A stretch of DNA of 64,000 bases from the NCBI GenBank assembly GCA_033239125.1, contig BSWB01000008.1, positions 2,324,001 to 2,388,000 on the forward strand, given 5' to 3'. Position 1 is the stretch's first letter; every line of letters begins with the position of its first letter. The notes beneath the pieces are model-generated. The model did not search any database. It was not told where the DNA came from and worked only from the letters and a program-made list of their open reading frames with translations. The position numbers were made by a program, and so were the translations under genes. Source of the DNA: Fagopyrum homotropicum. Its lineage: Eukaryota > Streptophyta > Magnoliopsida > Caryophyllales > Polygonaceae. This document shows, piece after piece, positions 57,452 through 64,000 of this stretch.

Positions 57452-58731
57452 TATCATTTATGGTGTCATTAAAGGCTTGATATCAGTTATCAGCAGGTTC
57501 AACAAGGACTATCATATTAGTTCGGTTTTCTATTTACCTAAAACCCCTTTTACTAGTCTAGTTATAACCAAAAAACACACTAAGTTTAGCATCAATTTTT
57601 AACCTGAGTATAATGAATTAAAAATTTATAAAGCATTGAAATTTGTACGGAAGTCGTATTCCCACGGTTCAAGATTTCATTATTGCACCACTCATCTGCA
57701 ATGCGTGTCCGTGGTCTCACGTTCACGCATTGCGAACACGTGAAAAGGTCAAGGTTTCGCAATCGTGACCGTGACGGTCACGCATTGCGAATGCGTGACC
57801 TTTTCAGCCCTAAAAGTGCTTACGAGATCTCATCCCGTAAGCGCCTCTCATTTAAAAAAAAAATCTGAAGTAGTGGACGAAAGGACGAAACCGATTTCCA
57901 ATCGATTATTTCTCACCATTTCACACAGAAACAAGCAATGGATAAAGACGGTAACGAAGGAAGACCATTTCAAAAGCGGAAACACGACCCGAGAGGTATC
58001 GTTTGATTTTTGTTCGGTTTTTTCTCGGTTTTCGTTTTTCACTTTTCGGTTCGTAATTGAGCATGAAATTGAGGAGAATAGGTTAAATTGTTGTTGAATT
58101 AGTTAGTTTTAGATTGATTGAAGAGTAGATTGCAAAAAAATGGGACCACAATGCCTTGACAGTCCGCCATTGAAAGCGGATTGTTGAAGACGATGAATAG
58201 TGGCCCACGGTCACGCATTGCGAAACCGTGGAGCCAATTTATTTAAGTTAATTAAAAATTATTAAATATAAAATAAAATATAATTTATAATAATTTGTAT
58301 TAATTAGTTTAATTTATTTAAATTAAAAATAAATTAGTTTATCCTAATTAATTTTAATTAAATGATATATAATATGAATTTATAATAATTAATATTAAAT
58401 AATCTTAATTAATGTATATTAATTCAAATAAAATGGAATAAAAATATATTTAATTAATTTAATTGTAATTATTGTATTCATAATTTAAATTAAATTGTCT
58501 ACATGGACTGGTTAATTTCTTACAATTACTTTAATATAAAATAAAATAGATTAAAAATATATTAAATTAAAATCTCTACCTTTACTATTTAATTAATTTC
58601 ATTAATGTAATTATAATTCATTTAATCTCTTTTAGTTTCATTTAAATTCATTTCAAATGAAAGTAAAGTAAACTATATAAAAGAAAATTAATTAAATTGG
58701 CATGTAATATTAAATATAGATATTACAGGGC
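57452..58731. other. AT-rich region with GGTCACGCATTGCG motif clusters
   Basis: A cluster of about four copies of ACGCATTGCG variants in both orientations lies at 57700-57805, and another copy at 58207-58230. From 58240 to 58680 the sequence is almost only A and T. A short open segment starting ATG at 57938 and ending at AGAG|GTATCG near 57994 could be a first exon of the PMD gene, but the evidence is thin. The left end of the MULE may lie here; I could not find a terminal inverted repeat. Confidence 0.5.
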
Positions 58732-61058
58732 ATGCAGAGACATAGACGGAGCGTCCTACGGCCTCGGCTCGTAAAGATGGACTCGCCACCACCAGAGCAA
58801 CGAGGGAGAGGAGCTCCCAGGTAGCTGATTCGGCTGCCGACACACCACCACCACAGCAGTCACAAAGACCGTGCATCTCATATGCTTCTCCGGCTCTCCC
58901 TCGGGAGGTTCTTCCACCACCGACATACGGATCTGACTCGGACCAGGATGTGGCCGGTCCTTCTGTACAGCCAGGGAGATAGATCCCGCAGCTGGCGAGC
59001 GTGTTGATACTACTGTTGACGAGCAGGTTGAGCCACCTACTGATATTACTACTGACGAGCACATAGAGACAGCTACAGATATTCCTACTGAGGAGCAAGT
59101 AGAGCCACCAGTTGGCGATCATACCGAGCAACGAGATTTTGATTTTGATGCTCCAGCTGCAGATCTTGTAGTGCCGCCGTAGGAGCCATTTGTACCGGCT
59201 GATCGAGGCCGTGTAGTTATTGATACAGGGGCACCATTGATCAGCGATGTGCTCACTTTCTACGCCGGACACCGTGCTCGCGGTGTCTAGATGGGAGAGG
59301 TAGATAACTAATCACAATTATAACACATTATGTTACAAAAACTAAATCAATAAAATGTTTAATTGAATATTTGTTGTGTTATGAAGTAGGATTACAGGAG
59401 GCCGATGACCGCTTTACGGAGGATAGAGCACATTTCCGTGCTGAGTAGATGGATTTCAGACGTTGATAGAGCCGACCCCACTTCCTGGTTTGTTGTTGTA
59501 TCTCAGAGTGGATTGACGGGTTTGCTAGACGTCTCGTTTGTTGGAGTTGACCACGCCCTCATACATGCATTCGTGGAGCGTTGGCATCCAAAGACTAGCA
59601 GCTTCCATCTACCTTGGGGTGAGATGACCATCACCCTGCACGATGTAGCCGTCATCCTAGACATTAGGATTGATGGAGAGGTCATGGTCACACCTATGTT
59701 GGCACGAGAGAGGGTCAGGTGGCTGAGTGACACATTTCATATATCAGAGGTGGAGGCTAGGAGTCACCAGACAGCTCTGCTAGTTGACTTGCTAAGGACT
59801 GCGTATGATGTCATTCGGTGCGACCCAACTACCTCAGCTGAGGAGGTGGCTTCTGTATTTCTTCTTTTCTTTCTAGGCTCATCCTTGTTCGTCGATAAAT
59901 CGACGAACAAGATTCGACCTTGGTTGATTGACTTGGTACGTGACCATGGCCGGACTGGAGACTATGCTTGGGGCACCGGCGTGTTAGCGTACTTTTACTC
60001 GTACGTATAACTATCACTCTACTTCAATAACTAATAACTTACTATTGTTACCGTTATAATAAATGACAAATCTGGGCTTTCCCTACAGTATGTTGGGCGA
60101 CGCTTCACCACTAAAGGTGAAGACGATCGGAGGATGTACATCACTGCTACAGGTAAGAACATTTATTGTAATTAGACACTTTAGATAAGAGCTTTCATTT
60201 GTTATTATTATTAATAATATCTTTCATTTATTTTAATATCTACAGTTGTGGATCTACGCCCACTTCCCGTCCTTGGGTTGTTTTGTGGCAGAGGATCCAG
60301 GACGTCATGGATCGGCCATATGGGCTTCTACACTTTCTGTCCCGAGGACACCAGCATCCACTCTTGAGAGGTTAAGATCCTTGCGCTCACAGTTAGATCA
60401 GATGAGAGCGGAGAACATCAAGTTTATGCCATATAGCGATAGAGTGTTGGATTTTGAGGGCAAGTTTACTGTTTCGACGTACCGGGGGATGATCCAGATA
60501 AGAGATATCGTCGAGGCATACATGCCGGATCGAGTCCTCCGTCAGTTTGGGTACGTTCAGACGATCCCACTTCAGAGGATTATCCCTTATTTAGAGCAAC
60601 GCCCCGCTTCTGGTAGTAGGGGGTATAGGGTGAGATTCCATGGCGCAGATGATCGTTGGGCTGCTAGACACGAGGAGGCGATAGGGCCCCTTTACCATGG
60701 ACGGTATCTTAGGACTACATGTCCTGGTTTAGCGAGCGGGGCCATCCCTTTCTCCTTCCTGGCTCGGCTATACAGACTCCACCGGTAGATCGTCCTCCTC
60801 CGGTCCCTGTTTCAGATACTCGGGTATGTGTTGATATATTTATTTGATTCTTTTTAAAGTTTTATACTTTACCTTTAGCGCTCACAACTTTATTTTTCAA
60901 TGTAGAGGCTACACATCATTCAGGCCCGCCTACGGGATATTATTAGCCGTGGCTCAGTGACTATGGAGGACATACATGCGATATACGACGAGTCCGTTGG
61001 CCAGAAGGTTCATATAGCACCATCTCAGGTCAGGGCGACACAGCCGAGACGAGATTGA
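58732..61058 (+). pseudogene. Plant mobile domain (PMD, MAIN-like) gene, five exons, broken
   Basis: Exons are about 58732-59299, 59390-60000, 60089-60152, 60246-60826 and 60906-61058, with GT-AG borders. Exon 2 carries the PMD core (SWFVVVSQSGLTGLLDVS, HALIHAFVERWHP, FHLPWGEMTITLHDVAVIL). Exon 4 carries WIYAHFPSLG and, later, YMSWF in a shifted frame. Exon 1 has two TAG codons (59180 and 59288, where Gln and Trp are expected) and a frameshift; exon 4 has a frameshift near 60705. PMD proteins include host MAIN/MAIL regulators and many transposon-borne copies. The gene converges on the MULE gene, 480 bp away, and may be its passenger. Confidence 0.82.
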
Positions 61059-61536
61059 TTTCTGTTTTTTATTGATCCACGCTACCTTTTGTTATATGGA
61101 GGACGTACATGCTATGTACTTTACCTTTTGTTGTATATATTACATTTTATATGTTGCAATGTTATGTGCTTTACCTATTACATTGTTTTTAAAGTTCATC
61201 AACTAAATGAGCCATATTCTATACCACGGTCAATGTTTATAAAGTTTAAGACTTCATCAAGACTTCATCAATAATCTCGCTTATTCTATACCACGGTCAA
61301 TGTTTTTAAAGTTTAAGACTTCATCAAGACTTTTCATTTTCACAAATGAAAGTCACAACAAAACACAAGTTTTATAGTACTCCGCAAGAATTACATATAA
61401 AACAAACATCCATGAACCACATATAACCTTGAAACACATATAATCTACGAAGAAACACAAGTTTTATAGTACTCCGCATGAATTACATATAAAACAAACA
61501 TCCATGAACCAACTGAAACCTTGAAACACATATAAC
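61059..61536. repeat. Direct repeats between the PMD and MULE genes
   Basis: Two pairs of direct repeats lie here. A unit containing CTATACCACGGTCAATGTTT occurs at about 61215 and 61282, and a unit containing CACAAGTTTTATAGTACTCC occurs at about 61361 and 61453. No gene is seen; this is the shared 3' region of two convergent genes. Confidence 0.75.
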
Positions 61537-64000
61537 CTAAGAAGAATAAGATACGAGATTGACTATCACTTGTCTAGGACACTCTTTGCGCCGGAGTTCG
61601 TTGAACAACTTGAATCTATCACGGAAGTGTGCATCCCATCCATCAACGCTAGAATCATGTCCACGCCTCCATGTAAGGGTCAAAGGTGGTAATGGAGAGT
61701 CTGGTTTGAGCCAAACCTAACGAAAAATGATTGACAAATGAAAAAGTGATTACCTTTTTTGTCATTCTTGAATAAAAGTAACGGAATGTAGGAGATATAA
61801 AAGGTGTAAAAAGAAAACTTACGGCTACAAAGTGATTGCCATTGACCCACGCTATTGCACGAATCTCTGTTGGAGGTTCTTGGTTCTCAACCATTGTAAC
61901 AATTGGTAAACATGTCTCGGGGCTTGAGCCAAGTATAACAACTGTGCACCGGTAATATGTCGTTGTTACCGTTGCAACAAGTGGACACTTCATCCAATTC
62001 TCCGGCCCACAAGGTATAGGATTAGTCCACCAAGTGGCCTCAATAACTTCATCAACCGTCCATTTTACCGCCGACTGTTGACAAAAAATACAATTATAAG
62101 TGAAATTTATCATTTTATCAACAAAATATAGTTAAGCAAAGAAAAGAAATACTCACATGTGCGTACAAGTCCTTTCTCATCAACAACTCTGTAGCCAATT
62201 CCTTTCTAACAATCAAGTAATATTCTTCCGAGTATCCCGAAACCACGGCAAGAGATCTAAATCCACGATGCCCGTCTACTTTAACATCATAGGCCAAAAA
62301 GATGAAGGGTGTCATGAACTTCTGCATCTGATCACCCTTGAACCGATAGTTCTTAGAACGTTTGGTGGTGCTTTTCTTACCACGTGACTCAACCTCCTCA
62401 ACTTTAACTTCAAGTTGGGCCTCTACAGGTTCGGCCGCTTCAGGCTCGGGCTCCTCCACCTTAACTTCCACATGTTGCCTTGCTTTTGGTGGACAATCTC
62501 GAGGACGTGGACGTGCCGATCCAGAACCATGTTCAAACCGACATGGTTCTCTCCTTGTTGAAAGAATGTCGTACTTTGGTGGTCTTCCTTTAGTTCTAAC
62601 TTTCTTCTCTGGTACTGTCAACGTTGAATAGCCCGGAGTTGTAATATCTTCATATGATGAAGCCATCCGCTCAAGCACATCTCTCGGAAGCAAATTCTTG
62701 ATCAATCGCTCCCTAAAGTCATTGAGTGACTCCATGTATGGATCAATATGGAGAATCTCATCTTCATGCGTCGGATTCAATTTTTCCCATCATGCTTGCT
62801 TCCAATAAGGGTGAATCTGATCCAAACGTATTGGCTCCTGATGCCTAATAGCAATATAGAACTCGTGCGTACAAGGCAACCCATGAGCTTCCCTCCAATA
62901 TGAATCCTTACATATTGTCAAGCTCCTAATTTGTTTTTCCTTCTCGTAGATCTCCAACAACTCCAAGAAGCACTCGTTGATTACTTTGTTTTGGAGCAAA
63001 TCAAATATAGGCACACACACTGCCAACAACATCCTCTCACGTGACATCTCTATTGACGCTTGAATCTTATCAGTCTGATCATTTACCATCAAGTCAATGT
63101 TCTCCATCACCAACTGAAATCCTTGAACGGTAGAACGCAATGTACTCTTCAACAATGAGTGTGCGGACTCACATCTAACAACCAATATCAAATCAATAAA
63201 TTAATCCTCAACAATTATTAGAAAACAAGTGTAAACAATATAGAAATAAGTTCTTACGCATTCGTTGTCCTCGTGCCAAAGTGTAGATACAAGTCGCACC
63301 AATATCGAACAATTGCTTCCTTGTAGGGGATTAGCCATGTAGTTTCCAAATACTCCATCAACCTCGGATAAGCTTGCCAATACACTTTCATTTCACCCAA
63401 ACTCCGCTCGTAACTCTCAGGAGATCTAGATTCAATAAGAGCAAGGTAGTGTGATGCAAAAACAGCTTGTAATTCCTTTGACCATGTCACCGCCCAAGAT
63501 CTATGTTGGATGTTGCACTTTATATGAAGGGTGTAAATCATGTGCTTCACATCTGGAAAAACAATACCAATTGCACTTATGAGTCCTAGCTCTCTGTCCG
63601 TCACAATCACCCCGGTGTAACATCTCCGCACACATGTCGGAGTCTCCATAATGCCCACTCGTAGTGATTGGCGTTTTCTTTGGCCATGAAAACAAATGCT
63701 ATTGCAAACGTCAACCTCGTGCTAGTGATACCGAAAATCTCTAACAACGGCATCTTGTACCTATATAGGACATATTAAGAGTTTACATTTATATAAACTA
63801 AAAGTGCATGAAAAATAAAAAAAATCACAATAACATGTATATTAAAACTTACTCGTTTGTCTTGTACGTCGTGTCCATTATGATGACATAAGGAAATAGG
63901 TTGAGGAGATGTCTTGAATCCGGATGCATGATGAAAAAATCTGAAATTTCTTTCGATTCCGAGCATCTTCTCACATTCACGTAATAACGACGTTGCTCTA
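61537..64000 (-). pseudogene. MULE transposase fused to OTU-like protease, partial
   Basis: The gene enters from the right edge. Exons on the minus strand: 64000-63853, 63760-63258, 63174-62157, 62074-61823 and 61716-61537, all with GT-AG borders. The first shows FFIMHPDSRHLL and MDTTYKTN (first catalytic Asp); the second VIVTDREL (second Asp); the third NACESAHSLLK and a SWIM-like GLPCTHE. Then comes a basic GRPPKYD linker and an OTU domain: VKVDGHRGFRSL, with GNHFVAV in the fourth exon. The catalytic Cys of DGHCG is Arg (62265-62267). A frameshift near 63623 and a TGA at 62790-62792 break the frame. MULE transposases mobilise the element; OTU domains are deubiquitinases. Confidence 0.83.

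Noticed and set aside
58688..59272. A 194-codon minus-strand ORF
   Set aside because: It is the antisense shadow of PMD exon 1, whose plus-strand reading gives family-like sequence.
1..64000. tRNA or rRNA genes
   Set aside because: No recognisable rRNA segments or cloverleaf with the A and B box spacing was found by eye. tRNA-like matches are only retrotransposon primer sites.

Overview
This window looks like the repeat-filled heterochromatin of a plant nuclear genome, most likely a eudicot. There are no bacterial features. I see no complete host gene, rRNA, tRNA or CRISPR array. Almost every base can be assigned to nested transposable elements of six kinds: Ty3/Gypsy chromovirus, Ty3/Gypsy Athila-like, an L1-type LINE, PIF/Harbinger, hAT and Mutator-like (MULE). 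Lineage names come from motifs I recognise by eye; no search was run.

Layout. 1-882 is the 5' end of a minus-strand LTR retrotransposon (LTR 334-882, tRNA-Met primer site 321-332). It sits inside the 5' LTR of a plus-strand chromovirus, here called A (883-8136). A has gag, protease, RT, RNase H, integrase and a chromodomain, all broken by stops and deletions. A LINE begins near 8640 and is cut at 10415 by a minus-strand Athila-like element, B (10416-29350); the LINE resumes at 29351. The 3' LTR of B is itself split by a complete 7.3-kb PIF/Harbinger element (11550-18821; TTA target duplication), which carries an uninterrupted transposase, a MYB-like partner, a third small ORF and a captured LRR gene fragment. 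Then come an integrase fragment of another Athila-like lineage (30338-31499), Athila-like element C (31614-40450, truncated) and Athila-like element D (40451-52196). The 3' LTR of D holds a chromovirus solo LTR (48869-50806; AGATC duplication). A second solo LTR (52380-54052), a decayed hAT element (54283-57443; GTTTGTTG duplication), and a convergent pair follow: a plant-mobile-domain (PMD) pseudogene (58732-61058) and a MULE transposase fused to an OTU-like protease domain (61537 to the right edge).

How the parts relate. The Athila-like elements share LTRs, a tRNA-Asp primer site, gag and protease, but their enzyme sets are complementary. B and D keep RT and RNase H and have lost integrase at what looks like the same breakpoint. 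C keeps integrase and has lost RT and RNase H, with protease and integrase brought close together. B and D must have been integrated by something, so a split system working in trans is the most interesting reading of the window.

A second unexplained pattern is a set of short GC-rich motifs in clusters of about two to four copies. The Athila-like family carries variants of CACCTCGGTCGAGGTG in its LTRs, between protein domains and in the 3' region. The chromovirus LTRs carry GCCGCCCCTGCG instead, and the PMD/MULE flank carries GGTCACGCATTGCG. The arrangement is similar but the sequence differs in each family.
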